A DNA stretch of 64,000 nucleotides from an uncultured Prevotella sp. (GTDB lineage Bacteria; Bacteroidota; Bacteroidia; Bacteroidales; Bacteroidaceae), in NCBI GenBank assembly GCA_902464615.1, contig CABQKA010000001.1, positions 186,001-250,000 on the forward strand, written 5' to 3'. Under the pieces are notes generated by a model that made no database searches, was not told where the DNA came from, and was given only the letters and a program-made list of their open reading frames with translations. Made by a program: the position numbers and the translations under genes. Shown here piece by piece: positions 8,098-17,477 of this stretch. Every line of letters starts with the position of its first letter. The first letter of the stretch is position 1.

Positions 8098-9470
8098 TGG
8101 GGCGGACACTGGCACCGGGAGCCTCGCTCACCGGACACCTGGCGGCAACCATCCGGCGGCACGGCCTGCTCCGCCCGGGCGAGCGCGTGCTGGTGGCCCT
8201 GAGCGGCGGAGCGGACTCCGTGGCACTGCTGGCGGGCCTGCGGACCTTAGGCTACACCGTTGAGGCGGCACACTGCAATTTTCACCTGAGGGGCGCAGAG
8301 AGCGAACGCGACGAAACGTTCTGCCGCACCCTGTGCCGCAACTTGGGCGGCATCCCGCTCCACATCGCCCAATTCGACACGCGCGCAGAGGCCGAACGAA
8401 GCGGCGAGAGCCTGGAAATGGCCGCCCGACGCCTGCGCTACACATGGTTCGAGACCCTGCGTCACGAACGGGGCATCCGCCGCGTGGCCGTCGCCCACCA
8501 TCGCGACGACAACGTGGAAACCATGCTGCTCAACCTGATACGCGGCACAGGACTCCGCGGCCTGACGGGCATGAAATACCGCAACGGGGCCATTGTCCGC
8601 CCCCTGCTCGACCTCTCACGGGACGACCTGCTCCAATACGTCAACGGGGAAGGGCTGGGCTACGTGACGGACAGCTCGAACGCCGACACGGCCTTCAAAC
8701 GCAACAAGGTGCGGCACGTGGTCCTGCCGTTGCTCCGCGAACTGAACCCCGCGGCCGACGCGACACTGGCGGCCACGGCACAGCGCCTGGCCGACGCGGA
8801 AGAGCTCTACGCCCTCGGGCTGGCACAGGCCGGGCAGAGCCTGCGCCACGAAGGCGGCGGCATGGACATCCCGCTGGGCACAGGGCGGCCGCCCCGCGCA
8901 GCCCTGTTCGAATGGCTCGCCGCGGCAGGTTTCCCCAAAGTCATGGTCCGCGAACTGACGGAAGGGCCCGCCCCACGCGACGGGGCACTCTTTGAAGGCC
9001 GGGACGCCGTGGCCGTAGTCCACAGGGGAATGCTGGAAATACGCCCCAGACCCATACGCTTCGGAGCGGTACGGCTCCCGGCAGGAACAACCGTCCTGCC
9101 CAACGGCTGGCGCATTGAGGCGGAAGACTTGCCGCACGGCCTCACGGAAGGACTTCCGCGCGAACGGGCCACGGTATGCCTGGACGCCGACGCGCTGCGC
9201 GGCCCGCTGTGCTGCCGCAGCGTGGTCGAGGGAGACCGCTTCGCCCCATACGGACTAAAGGGGACGAAACTGGTAAGCGACTTCCTCACCGACCGCCACT
9301 ATTCGCGTCTGGACCGCCAGGCGGCCATGGCCGTGACGGACGACGCGGGCATCGTATGGCTCGCCGGCGAACGCCCGGACCGCCGGGCCTGCATCACCGC
9401 AGAGACACGCCGCGCTATCCGACTGCGCCTGATTCCGCCACCGCCCGGCACTCTTGAAACAAGCCGTTGA
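8097..9470 (+). CDS. tilS: tRNA(Ile)-lysidine synthetase
   Basis: 457 residues. The PP-loop ATP-pyrophosphatase motif SGGADS lies at residues 36-41 in VLVALSGGADSVALL. Further family segments are AHCNFHLRGAESERDE, AVAHHRDDNVET and LLNLIRGTGLRGLTGM. The C-terminal ~120 residues match the TilS substrate-binding and C-terminal domains (VEGDRFAPYGLKGTKLVSDFL). The enzyme converts the CAU-anticodon wobble cytidine of a minor tRNA-Ile to lysidine and is essential in nearly all bacteria. It starts one base inside the stop of the preceding radical SAM gene. Confidence 0.95.
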   Translation: MGRTLAPGASLTGHLAATIRRHGLLRPGERVLVALSGGADSVALLAGLRTLGYTVEAAHCNFHLRGAESERDETFCRTLCRNLGGIPLHIAQFDTRAEAERSGESLEMAARRLRYTWFETLRHERGIRRVAVAHHRDDNVETMLLNLIRGTGLRGLTGMKYRNGAIVRPLLDLSRDDLLQYVNGEGLGYVTDSSNADTAFKRNKVRHVVLPLLRELNPAADATLAATAQRLADAEELYALGLAQAGQSLRHEGGGMDIPLGTGRPPRAALFEWLAAAGFPKVMVRELTEGPAPRDGALFEGRDAVAVVHRGMLEIRPRPIRFGAVRLPAGTTVLPNGWRIEAEDLPHGLTEGLPRERATVCLDADALRGPLCCRSVVEGDRFAPYGLKGTKLVSDFLTDRHYSRLDRQAAMAVTDDAGIVWLAGERPDRRACITAETRRAIRLRLIPPPPGTLETSR

Positions 9471-9497
9471 CTTTCCACAAGCATTCACATTTCCCGT

Positions 9498-9854
9498 ATG
9501 AAAAAAATACTCCTCACACTGCCGCTCCTGCTCCTGACCGCCTGCAATCCCGTAGACCGTTCGGACGAGCAGCCATTTCCACCCACCGTCCAGACCGGCA
9601 CACCGACCGCAGAAGGCGTGCGCGCCCTGCTGACCGGCGACGTGCTGTCCTCGCCCAACAGCCGCGTAGTGAACCGCGGCTTCGGCTACGGCAACGACAC
9701 GTTGCGCATGGAAGTGGAGTCGGCAGACAGCACGGCACACTTCGTGGCCATGACCGACAGCCTCGAACCGGGACTATACTTCGTAGTGGCCTATGCCGAG
9801 AACGGCGTGGGCCGCAGTTATGGCGACACGCTCTATTTCCAGATTGGCTCATGA
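9498..9854 (+). CDS. Small lipoprotein with fibronectin-III-like fold
   Basis: 118 residues. Signal peptide with lipobox L-L-T-A-C at residues ~14-18 (MKKILLTLPLLLLTACN). The C-terminal half has the pattern LEPGLYFVVAYAENGVGRSYGD, the end of an FN3-like beta-sandwich very common in Bacteroidales lipoproteins. It lies 27 bp after tilS and overlaps the TPR gene by 4 bp (ATGA), so the genes are probably translated together. Function unknown; presumably envelope-anchored. Confidence 0.75.
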   Translation: MKKILLTLPLLLLTACNPVDRSDEQPFPPTVQTGTPTAEGVRALLTGDVLSSPNSRVVNRGFGYGNDTLRMEVESADSTAHFVAMTDSLEPGLYFVVAYAENGVGRSYGDTLYFQIGS

Positions 9855-10804
9855 ACAGGCACTTCACGCTGCGCGGCGCCGTTGCCATGGCGCTGCTGGC
9901 CGCGGGCACACTGGCCGCGGCGGGACAAACGGTCATCGACCTGGACCGGGGAGGGACGGTGCGGGGCAAAGACCTGGATGACTACAAAGAAGAACAGGGA
10001 TACCAGGAACGGTTGCGGACGGACTCCGTAGAATACGTAGACCACCTGCGACGGGCCTTCAACGCCCTGCACGAAGACTCCATCGACGAGGCGGAACGGC
10101 TCTTCACGCTGGCCCTGAAAAAAAGGCCGGACGCACCGGGCAACTACATCGTGCGCTACAACCTGGGGCGCATCGACCTGAGCCGCAACCGTTACCGCTC
10201 GGCCATCACGTATTTCGACCAAGTCCTGAAGCAACGCCCCGACCTGCACGAAGTACGCTACGACCGCGCGGTCTGCTACATGGAAATCAACAGTCTGAAA
10301 GCCGCACAGGCGGACTGCGATCTCGTACTCGAAGAGACGAAAGACGGCGCACTGAAAATCCGTGCCCTCTTCCTGAAAGCCGCCATACAAATGCGCAACC
10401 ACCAGGCAGAGGAAGCCAAAATCACGCTTGAGGCAATACTCCGGCTGGAACCCGGAAACGAAGGGGCAGCCCTGCTGCTGGCGGCCGCCTACGAACAGAT
10501 GGGGCAAACGCAAGAATCGCTCAACCAACTGAACACATTCGTAGCGGCCCATCCGAAAAGCGTAGACGGGCTGCTGGCCCGCGCCGAACTGGAGGAACGC
10601 CTGAAAATGGACGAACTGGCACGTGCGGACTACGACGCCGCCATCCTGCTGCAACCGAAGGAGGCGGAACTGTACATCCGACGGGCCAGGCTGCTGCTCC
10701 GGATGGAAGAAAAAGAAGCGGCACGCAAGGACCTGGAGCAGGCAGAGGCCTTAGGTTACCCGCGCGAAGTGTTGAACAGCCTTTACCAAGCATCCAGAAA
10801 ATGA
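9851..10804 (+). CDS. Secreted tetratricopeptide-repeat protein
   Basis: 317 residues from the ATG at 9851, which overlaps the upstream stop (ATGA) and starts a signal peptide (MNRHFTLRGAVAMALLAAGTLAAAGQ). The frame is open further upstream, but that would run through the lipoprotein gene. From residue ~65 there are about six TPR units (A-E-R-L-F-T-L-A-L, A-I-T-Y-F-D-Q-V-L, L-D-Y/A-D-Y-D-A-A-I). TPR solenoids bind partner proteins, so a periplasmic scaffold is likely. Its stop overlaps the next gene by 4 bp. No specific function can be assigned. Confidence 0.8.
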   Translation: MNRHFTLRGAVAMALLAAGTLAAAGQTVIDLDRGGTVRGKDLDDYKEEQGYQERLRTDSVEYVDHLRRAFNALHEDSIDEAERLFTLALKKRPDAPGNYIVRYNLGRIDLSRNRYRSAITYFDQVLKQRPDLHEVRYDRAVCYMEINSLKAAQADCDLVLEETKDGALKIRALFLKAAIQMRNHQAEEAKITLEAILRLEPGNEGAALLLAAAYEQMGQTQESLNQLNTFVAAHPKSVDGLLARAELEERLKMDELARADYDAAILLQPKEAELYIRRARLLLRMEEKEAARKDLEQAEALGYPREVLNSLYQASRK

Positions 10805-12528
10805 TACGCGCCATACTCTCCGCCTTGCGCCGCGGCGCGCTGGCCGCCGCATGGGCCTTCGGCGTCGCGCACACCTCAGGGCAGTCCTTTCCAGACACGC
10901 CGCCCCCGCCACGGCACGAAGTCCGCGCCGTCTGGCTGACTACGCTGGGCGGGCTGGACTGGCCCAAAACACCGGCCCGCACGGCCGAAAGCATGCAAGC
11001 GCAGCAGGCAGCCCTCTGCCGGACCCTGGACCGCCTGCAGGCCGCGGGCATCAATACCGTACTGTTCCAGACCCGTATCCGGGCGACAACGGCCTATCCC
11101 TCCGGCATAGAGCCGTGGGACCCCGTTTTCTCTGGAACACCGGGCCGCCCGCCAGGCTACGACCCGCTGGCCTTCGCCGTCGAGGAATGCCACCACCGGG
11201 GCATGGAAATACAGGCATGGGTGGTGGCCTTTCCCATAGGAAGCACTGCGGCCATGCGCCGGCTGGGAAAGCAGGCGCTGACCATCCGGAGGCCCGAGTT
11301 GTGCCGCCGCGCCGGCGACCAGTGGTACATGGACCCCGGCGCCCCGGGCACTGCGGACTATCTGGCCGCGGTCTGCAAGGAAATCGTAGCGCGCTATGAC
11401 GTGGACGGCATCCACCTCGACTACATCCGCTACCCCGAAAAAAGCATTCCCTGGAACGACAATGCGACTTACCGGAAATATGGAAAAGGAAAGAGCCGCC
11501 AGGCCTGGCGTAAAGAGAATGTGACCCGGTGCGTAAGACGCATCCACGAAGCCGTCAAATCCGTGCGTCCGTGGGTGAAGCTCAGCTGTTCGCCCGTAGG
11601 AAAATACGCAGACTTGCCGCGACAGAGCAGCATGGGCTGGAATGCGCGCGACGCCGTCTGCCAGGAGGCGCAAGCCTGGCTGGAGGAAGGCATCATGGAC
11701 GAGTTGTTCCCGATGATGTATTTCGACGGCATTCACTTCTACCCGTTCGCCGCAGACTGGACAGAGCACGCCGCAGGGCGCATCGTAGCCCCGGGACTGG
11801 GCATATACTTCCTCAGCCCGGAAATGAAAGACTGGGACTTGGACGCCGTGCGCCGGCAACTGTACTTCCTGCGCACCATCGGAGCGGGAGGAGCAGCCTT
11901 TTACCGCGAGCACTTCCTGTCGGACAACGTCAAAGGGCTGTGCGACTTTCTGGAGCAGGACTTCTACCGGCAACCGGCCTTGCAGCCACCGATGGTATGG
12001 GCCGACAGTCTTCCCCCCTCCGCACCGCACGCCTGCCTGAGCCGCCGGGGATATGCCCTCGAACTGCGCTGGACCGCGGCGACGGACAACACCAAAGGCG
12101 CGCCCGTCCGTTACCGCATATACCGCTGCGGCGCAGACACCCTCTCCCTGCAAGACGCACGCCTGCTGGCAACAGTGAAAGACACGACGGAATATACCAT
12201 AATCCCGTTGCTGCCCAAACTGTTGTACAGCCGCTATGCCGTCACTGCCGTTGACGCGTTCGGCAACGAAAGCCCGGTGAGCCAGACCGTCGCACTCGAT
12301 ATTCCGGAAACGCCGACCTACCCCGTAACCCACGGAAAGCTGCCCGTACCGGACTACGGGACAGACACGGAACTGCTGCTCGTGGCCGACGCCAAAGGAC
12401 GCGCGGTACAGGCCCTGGTACGGCGGGACACCATCAACGTAAGTCACTTGAAAAGCGGGCTTTACGAACTCCAGGCCATGGACCGCAGAGGAAAGAAACA
12501 CTACCTGCTGCACTTCTGGAAAGAATAA
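10801..12528 (+). CDS. GHL10 (DUF187) glycoside-hydrolase-like protein with FN3-like C-terminus
   Basis: 575 residues with a signal peptide (residues ~1-29). Residues ~37-370 match the GHL10/DUF187 TIM-barrel family: EVRAVWLTTLGGLDWP, AAGINTVLFQTRIR, CHHRGMEIQAWVVAF, and the active-site-like VDGIHLDYIRYP. Residues ~400-500 resemble an FN3 domain and the last ~70 a secretion- or Por-type tail. Family members are predicted glycosidases acting on peptidoglycan-like or other envelope glycans. It is the last gene of the tilS operon (ATGA overlap with the TPR gene). A shorter paralogue lies at 24352-25857. Confidence 0.82.
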   Translation: MIRAILSALRRGALAAAWAFGVAHTSGQSFPDTPPPPRHEVRAVWLTTLGGLDWPKTPARTAESMQAQQAALCRTLDRLQAAGINTVLFQTRIRATTAYPSGIEPWDPVFSGTPGRPPGYDPLAFAVEECHHRGMEIQAWVVAFPIGSTAAMRRLGKQALTIRRPELCRRAGDQWYMDPGAPGTADYLAAVCKEIVARYDVDGIHLDYIRYPEKSIPWNDNATYRKYGKGKSRQAWRKENVTRCVRRIHEAVKSVRPWVKLSCSPVGKYADLPRQSSMGWNARDAVCQEAQAWLEEGIMDELFPMMYFDGIHFYPFAADWTEHAAGRIVAPGLGIYFLSPEMKDWDLDAVRRQLYFLRTIGAGGAAFYREHFLSDNVKGLCDFLEQDFYRQPALQPPMVWADSLPPSAPHACLSRRGYALELRWTAATDNTKGAPVRYRIYRCGADTLSLQDARLLATVKDTTEYTIIPLLPKLLYSRYAVTAVDAFGNESPVSQTVALDIPETPTYPVTHGKLPVPDYGTDTELLLVADAKGRAVQALVRRDTINVSHLKSGLYELQAMDRRGKKHYLLHFWKE

Positions 12529-12587
12529 TATCCACAGGAAAAGCGGCGTTTTGTCTCCTTTTCTTTAAGCGAATCGCTATTTTTTCG

Positions 12588-12595
12588 TAAATTCG
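12588..12595 (+). promoter_or_regulatory. Putative -7 element abutting the glycosyltransferase start
   Basis: TAAATTCG is one base from TAnnTTTG and ends 5 nt before the ATG at 12601. No good -33 element was found. Confidence 0.45.
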
Positions 12596-12600
12596 CACAC

Positions 12601-13590
12601 ATGAAATACTCTTTCATCGTCCCCGTTTACAACCGCCCCGACGAAGTGGAGGAACTGCTGGAAAGCCTCTGCCGGCAGCCAGTCGCAGACTTTGAGGTAA
12701 TCGTCGTTGACGACGGCTCCACGATACCCTGCCGCGACGTCGCAGAGCGCTACAAAGGACGGCTGGACCTGCACTATTACGAGAAACCGAACTCAGGCCC
12801 CGGACAAACGCGCAACTACGGCGTGGAACGGTCCCGGGGGGAATATGTCCTGATACTGGACTCCGACGTCGTGGTCCCCCCAGGCTATCTGGAAGCCATA
12901 GAAGCCGAGCTGCGGGAATCGCCGTGCGACGCCTTTGGCGGCCCGGACCGCGCCCATGCCTCGTTCACCCCGATGCAGAAAGCCATCAACTACGCCATGA
13001 CCTCCTTTTTCACCACCGGCGGCATCCGCGGCGGGAAAAAGAAAATGGACAAATTCTACCCGCGCTCGTTCAACATGGGCGTACGCGCCGAGGTCTATCG
13101 CCAGTTAGGAGGTTTCTCGGAAATGCGCTTCGGCGAAGACATCGACTTCTCCACGCGGATTTTCAAAGGAGGCTACCGCTGCCGCCTGTTCCCGGAAGCC
13201 TGGGTGTGGCATAAAAGGCGCACGGACCTGCGGAAATTCTTCAAGCAAGTACACAACTCCGGCATCGCCCGCATCAACCTGACCAAGCGCCACCCGGGCA
13301 CGCTCAAGGCAGTACACCTGTTGCCGGCGGCGTTCACGACGGGTTGCGCCATACTCTTGCTCTGCACGCCGTTCTGCCTGTGGTGCCTGCTACCGCTGCT
13401 GCTTTTCGCCGCGCTCATAGCGACCGATGCCGCATGCCGGGAAAAAAGCCTGTACGTAGGAATCCTTGCCGTCGCGGCCGCCTACGTGCAGCTCGTCGGA
13501 TACGGCTCCGGCTTTCTGAGAGCCTGGTGGGAGCGCTACGTATTGGGACTTGGAGAATTTGACGCTTTCCGCAAGAACTTCTACAACTAA
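12601..13590 (+). CDS. Glycosyltransferase family 2, membrane-anchored
   Basis: 329 residues. The GT-A domain spans residues 1-230: SFIVPVYNRPDEVEELLESL, VIVVDDGS, the DxD-type LDSDVVVPP, and FGEDIDFSTRIFKGG with an ED acceptor-site motif. Two or three hydrophobic helices follow (residues ~238-310), so the enzyme should sit on the inner-membrane cytoplasmic face and make a surface glycan or glycolipid. The acceptor is unknown. radC starts 15 bp downstream. Its start codon is only 5 nt after a -7-like element, so it may be read from a leaderless mRNA. Confidence 0.85.
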   Translation: MKYSFIVPVYNRPDEVEELLESLCRQPVADFEVIVVDDGSTIPCRDVAERYKGRLDLHYYEKPNSGPGQTRNYGVERSRGEYVLILDSDVVVPPGYLEAIEAELRESPCDAFGGPDRAHASFTPMQKAINYAMTSFFTTGGIRGGKKKMDKFYPRSFNMGVRAEVYRQLGGFSEMRFGEDIDFSTRIFKGGYRCRLFPEAWVWHKRRTDLRKFFKQVHNSGIARINLTKRHPGTLKAVHLLPAAFTTGCAILLLCTPFCLWCLLPLLLFAALIATDAACREKSLYVGILAVAAAYVQLVGYGSGFLRAWWERYVLGLGEFDAFRKNFYN

Positions 13591-13605
13591 ACGCCCATCC
13601 AAGGC

Positions 13606-14304
13606 ATGGAAGTCAGAAAGGGGAAACTGAGCATCGCACACTGGGACGAAGCGGACCGCCCGCGCGAACGCTTGGCCAGACTGGGAGCAGCCGCACTGTC
13701 TTCCGCAGAACTATTGGCCATTCTCATCGGCTCGGGAAATGCCGACGAAAGCGCTGTAGACCCGATGCGCCGCGTACTGGCGGACTGCAACAACAACCTC
13801 AACACGCTGGGGAAAAAGACCATCCACGAACTGTGCACGTACAAAGGGATGGGCCCCGCCAAGGCCATCACCCTGCTGGCGGCCTGCGAGTTAGGAAAAC
13901 GAAGGAAGGCCGAAGCCGCCGAGGAACGGCTGCGCATCACCTGCTCCGAAGACATCTACGCCTACTTCCTGCCCCGGCTCCAAGACTTGCCGACAGAGGA
14001 ATGTCACGCGCTTTTGCTCAATCAAAACCTGCGGCTCATCCGTTCGCAGTGCATCAGCCGTGGGGGACTGACCGGCACCGTCGTCGATGTCCGCGTCGTG
14101 CTCGAAGCCGCCATCCTCTCCCACGCCACCCACATCGCCCTTTGCCACAATCACCCATCCGGCAACCCGCAACCCAGCGCCGCGGACGACCAACTGACCC
14201 AACGCATGAAGCAAGCAGCCCAGACCATGGACATCCGGCTCATCGACCACATCGTACTGGCCGACGGAAAATACTACAGTTACAGCGACGAAGGCAGGCT
14301 TTGA
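13606..14304 (+). CDS. radC: RadC-family JAB/JAMM-domain protein
   Basis: 232 residues. The N-terminal part has a helix-hairpin-helix-like stretch (LCTYKGMGPAKAITLLAACELG). The C-terminal half is the RadC JAB domain with the zinc motif H-N-H-P-S-G-N-P-x-P-S-A-A-D, matching H-x-H-x(7)-S-x(2)-D. The family was named for DNA repair but its role is unproven. It is probably cotranscribed with the upstream glycosyltransferase and the following MIP18-like gene (45 bp gap). Confidence 0.93.
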   Translation: MEVRKGKLSIAHWDEADRPRERLARLGAAALSSAELLAILIGSGNADESAVDPMRRVLADCNNNLNTLGKKTIHELCTYKGMGPAKAITLLAACELGKRRKAEAAEERLRITCSEDIYAYFLPRLQDLPTEECHALLLNQNLRLIRSQCISRGGLTGTVVDVRVVLEAAILSHATHIALCHNHPSGNPQPSAADDQLTQRMKQAAQTMDIRLIDHIVLADGKYYSYSDEGRL

Positions 14305-14349
14305 ACCGCAACACCGCAGGCCGCACACCGCACAAACAAACGTACACAC

Positions 14350-14670
14350 ATGACGCAAGAAGAAAAGCTCAAAATCGAAGAAAGCATCATTGACGTCCTC
14401 AAGACAGTATATGACCCCGAAATCCCGGTAGACATCTACAACCTCGGACTTATCTACCGCATAGACCTGCACGACGACGGCACGCTCGACGTCGACATGA
14501 CGCTCACGGCCCCCAACTGCCCGGCAGCCGACTTCATCGTGGAGGACGTGCGCCTGAAGCTCGACGGCGTCGACGGCGTCAAGGATGCCCGCGTACATCT
14601 GGTCTTCGAGCCGGAATGGGACAAAGACATGATGAGCGAAGAAGCCAAGCTCGAGCTCGGTTTCCTCTAA
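14350..14670 (+). CDS. MIP18/DUF59-family protein, SufT-like
   Basis: 106 residues. The family signature DPEIPVDIYNLGLIY lies near residue 20 and the conserved cysteine in TAPNCPAAD near residue 57. DUF59 proteins take part in iron-sulfur cluster delivery (SufT, PaaD, yeast Cia2/MIP18). No suf genes are in the window, so the exact role is open. Gaps of 45 bp to radC and 51 bp to lpxH suggest one transcript. Confidence 0.9.
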   Translation: MTQEEKLKIEESIIDVLKTVYDPEIPVDIYNLGLIYRIDLHDDGTLDVDMTLTAPNCPAADFIVEDVRLKLDGVDGVKDARVHLVFEPEWDKDMMSEEAKLELGFL

Positions 14671-14721
14671 ACCGAAAGTCGCCCCCCGCCCCGCTCCCGA
14701 TTACCGAAAAAGCCATTCATC

Positions 14722-15486
14722 ATGAAGAACGTATATTTCCTCTCGGACGCACACCTCGGCAGCCTTGCCATAGAGCACCGGCGCATGCAGGAACGCCGGC
14801 TGGTCAACTTCCTCGACAGCATCAAGCACAAAGCCGCCGCCGTCTACCTGCTCGGCGACATGTTCGACTTCTGGTTTGAATACAAGACCGTTGTGCCCAA
14901 GGGCTACACCCGCTTCCTCGGCAAAGTCAGTGAGCTGACCGACCTCGGCGTAGAGGTCCACTACTTCACAGGCAACCACGACTTATGGATGCGCGACTAT
15001 CTCGAGACGGAATGCGGCGTGACGCTTCACCGCCACAGCTCGGTCGAGGAAATATACGGCAAGGTGTTCTACCTGGCTCATGGCGACGGCCTCGGCACAA
15101 AAGACCGCAAATTCCTCTTCCTGCGCTCCCTTTTCCGCGACCCCACGTGCCAGTGGCTCTTCGCAGCCCTCCATCCGCGCTGGGGCATGGCCTTCGGGCT
15201 GGAATGGGCACGCCGGAGCCGCTTGAAACGCGTCGACGGAAAAGAACCTTCCTACATGGGCGAAGACCGCGAGGAGCTCGTACTCTTCGCCAAAGACTAC
15301 CTTGCCACACACCCGGAAATCAACTTCTTCATTTTCGGGCACCGGCACATTGAGTTAGACCTCATGCTGCGCAAAAGCACCCGTCTCGTCATCCTCGGCG
15401 ACTGGATCACGCAATTCACCTATGCGGTCTTCGACGGCGAACACTTCTTCCTCGAAGAGTTCGTGGAAGGCGAAAGCCAGCCCTGA
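14722..15486 (+). CDS. lpxH: UDP-2,3-diacylglucosamine diphosphatase (LpxH-type)
   Basis: 254 residues of the calcineurin-like phosphoesterase fold. All metal-binding blocks are visible in order: SDAHLG (D-x-H), LLGDMFDFW (GDxxD), FTGNHDLWM (GNHD), AHGDGLG and FGHRHIELD. The pattern matches LpxH, which hydrolyses UDP-2,3-diacyl-GlcN to lipid X in lipid A synthesis on the cytoplasmic face of the inner membrane. This agrees with a Gram-negative host. Other calcineurin-like enzymes are possible but less likely given SDAHLG and GHRH. Confidence 0.88.
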   Translation: MKNVYFLSDAHLGSLAIEHRRMQERRLVNFLDSIKHKAAAVYLLGDMFDFWFEYKTVVPKGYTRFLGKVSELTDLGVEVHYFTGNHDLWMRDYLETECGVTLHRHSSVEEIYGKVFYLAHGDGLGTKDRKFLFLRSLFRDPTCQWLFAALHPRWGMAFGLEWARRSRLKRVDGKEPSYMGEDREELVLFAKDYLATHPEINFFIFGHRHIELDLMLRKSTRLVILGDWITQFTYAVFDGEHFFLEEFVEGESQP

Positions 15487-15550
15487 AACAAAAAAATTGC
15501 ATCTCCACGGCCAATTCCGTTGACAAAATTTCACCCCCCCGATTTATTTT

Positions 15551-15558
15551 TAACTTTG
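15551..15558 (+). promoter_or_regulatory. -7 promoter element for the TraB/GumN gene
   Basis: TAACTTTG is a perfect TAnnTTTG match, in an AT-rich stretch 36 nt before the ATG. The -33 element is poorly defined (TTGAC near 15520). Confidence 0.65.
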
Positions 15559-15594
15559 CGCAACGAATACAATCATTCAATAAAGTTTTACCAC

Positions 15595-16509
15595 ATGAAG
15601 AAACTCTTCTCCCTCCTGCTGTTGCTGGTCATCGCGGCCGGCAGCCGCGCACAGTTGCTTTGGAAAATATCGGGCAACGGACTGGCACAATCCTCCTACG
15701 TCGTAGGCACTTACCACCTGGCTCCGGCCAGTTTCACCGACAGCATAGCCGGCCTGAAAGAAGTCCTCGCCAACTGCAAGCAAGTGTACGGAGAGCTAAG
15801 CCTGCAGGAGCTCGGCGACATGAGCAAGCTCCAACAGATGCAGCAGGCCATGATGCTCCCCGACAGCGTGCAGCTCAAGGACCTTTTCAGCACGGAACAG
15901 GCCGCCACGCTCAACGCGTTCCTGAAAAGCCTGCTCGGCGTAGACCTGACAACCCCCGGAGCAGGCGAACAGCTCAACCGTCTGAAACCGGCCGCGCTCA
16001 GCAGTCAGCTCCAGATTGTGCTTTACCTGAAGGCACACCCCGACTTCGACGCCCAAAAGCTCTTCGACGCCACCCTGCTCCACTCCGCTGCCCAGGCGGG
16101 AAAAACCGTGGGCGGGCTGGAGACAATGGCGTTCCAGACCCGCATCCTCTATGGCAGCAAGACGTTGGAACGCCAGGCCGTCGAGCTGTCCTGCCTCGCC
16201 GAGCACCGCGCCTACTATGAAGACCTCGCCGAACGCCTGACGGCGGCATACTTCTCGCAAGACCTGAAAGCCGTCGAGGACGTGATGAACGAGAAAATGA
16301 ACAACGCGTGCGACTCCAGTCCGGAGGAAGAAGAGGCGCTCATCTACGGCCGCAACGCCGAATGGAGCAAGAAGCTGCCCACCATCATGCACACCGCCGC
16401 CACACTCGTGGCCGTCGGCGCGGCCCATTTGCCCGGCGAGCGCGGCCTGCTGCAACTGCTGCGCAAAGCGGGCTTCGAAGTCACCCCCGTAACCACCACC
16501 CAACCATAA
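15595..16509 (+). CDS. TraB/GumN-family protein
   Basis: 304 residues. The chosen ATG starts a signal peptide (MKKLFSLLLLLVIAAGSRAQ); the frame is open 75 bp further up, but that part precedes or spans the promoter. The mature N-terminus LLWKISGNGLAQSSYVVGTYHLAP is the TraB/GumN start, with the conserved GTYH/GTxH motif. The C-terminal ...VAVGAAHLPGERGLLQLLRKAGF... is the second conserved block (G-A-x-H-L-x-G-x-x-G-L). The family is thought to be metalloprotease-like (Tiki fold), unproven in bacteria. It lies 11 bp upstream of an ABC exporter, which may share its mRNA. Confidence 0.88.
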   Translation: MKKLFSLLLLLVIAAGSRAQLLWKISGNGLAQSSYVVGTYHLAPASFTDSIAGLKEVLANCKQVYGELSLQELGDMSKLQQMQQAMMLPDSVQLKDLFSTEQAATLNAFLKSLLGVDLTTPGAGEQLNRLKPAALSSQLQIVLYLKAHPDFDAQKLFDATLLHSAAQAGKTVGGLETMAFQTRILYGSKTLERQAVELSCLAEHRAYYEDLAERLTAAYFSQDLKAVEDVMNEKMNNACDSSPEEEEALIYGRNAEWSKKLPTIMHTAATLVAVGAAHLPGERGLLQLLRKAGFEVTPVTTTQP

Positions 16510-16520
16510 CCACCGTCCAA

Positions 16521-17477
16521 ATGAACGAATTTCTCATTGCCCGGCACATCGTCAAGCGCTATGCCCAGCATACCGCGCTCGACAACGTCAACATCACCGT
16601 GCCCCGCGGGAAGGTTTTCGGACTGCTCGGTCCCAACGGAGCCGGAAAAACGACCCTCATCCGCATCATCAACCGTATCACCGCCCCCGACAGCGGCGAA
16701 GTGCTGTTCGACGGCCACCCTTTCCAGGCCGAAGACGTGCTCAACATCGGCTACCTCCCCGAGGAACGCGGACTTTACAAGAAAATGAAAGTAGGCGAAC
16801 AGGCGGTCTATCTGGCCCGCCTCAAAGGGCTGAGCCACGCCGAGGCCGTCAGCCGGCTGCAACACTGGTTCCGGAAGTTCGGCATCATGGACTGGTGGAA
16901 CCGGAAGCTGGAAGAGCTGTCTAAAGGCATGCAGCAGAAAGTCCAGTTCATCATTACCATCCTCCACGAGCCGCAGCTGCTCATCTTCGACGAGCCGTTT
17001 TCCGGCTTCGACCCGGTCAACGCCGAAATGCTCAAACGGGAGATTCTCAACCTGCGCGACCAGGGGCACACGGTGATTTTCTCGACCCACAACATGTCGT
17101 CGGTCGAGGAAATCTGCGACGAGATCGCACTCATCAACCACTCCCAGGTAGTCCTCTCCGGCAACGTGAACGAAGTGCGCAGCCGCCACCGCAGCGGCAT
17201 CTACGAGCTCACGGCCACGTCCGGTAAGCTCCAGTCGCGGCCCGGAGCCTACGAGGTGCTCTCCCACACCTCGGCCGACGGCATCGACACTTACCGCATA
17301 CGCAAGGCCGAAACGCTCACCAACTCCGGCCTTGTCGGCCTGCTGGCCAACGAGGTCGAGATACGCGCTTTCTGCGAGCAAATGCCTTCCATGCAAGAAA
17401 TTTTCCTCAAGGTCGTGGGAGCCGACACGCCGCCGGTCCCGGAGGCCTCACAACCTAACCAAACTCCCGCGCCATGA
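16521..17477 (+). CDS. ABC transporter ATP-binding protein (NatA/CcmA-type)
   Basis: 318 residues. Walker A GPNGAGKT lies at ~36-43, the signature region is ELSKGMQQKVQF (an LSGGQ variant, LSKGM, usual in this subfamily), Walker B is LLIFDEPFSGFDP, and the switch histidine is in FSTHNM. The C-terminal ~90 residues form the regulatory extension found in NatA-type and antibiotic-resistance exporters. The start is the ATG 11 bp after the TraB gene. The stop overlaps the permease start by 4 bp (ATGA). The substrate is unknown (Na+, drug or lipid export are family options). Confidence 0.92.
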   Translation: MNEFLIARHIVKRYAQHTALDNVNITVPRGKVFGLLGPNGAGKTTLIRIINRITAPDSGEVLFDGHPFQAEDVLNIGYLPEERGLYKKMKVGEQAVYLARLKGLSHAEAVSRLQHWFRKFGIMDWWNRKLEELSKGMQQKVQFIITILHEPQLLIFDEPFSGFDPVNAEMLKREILNLRDQGHTVIFSTHNMSSVEEICDEIALINHSQVVLSGNVNEVRSRHRSGIYELTATSGKLQSRPGAYEVLSHTSADGIDTYRIRKAETLTNSGLVGLLANEVEIRAFCEQMPSMQEIFLKVVGADTPPVPEASQPNQTPAP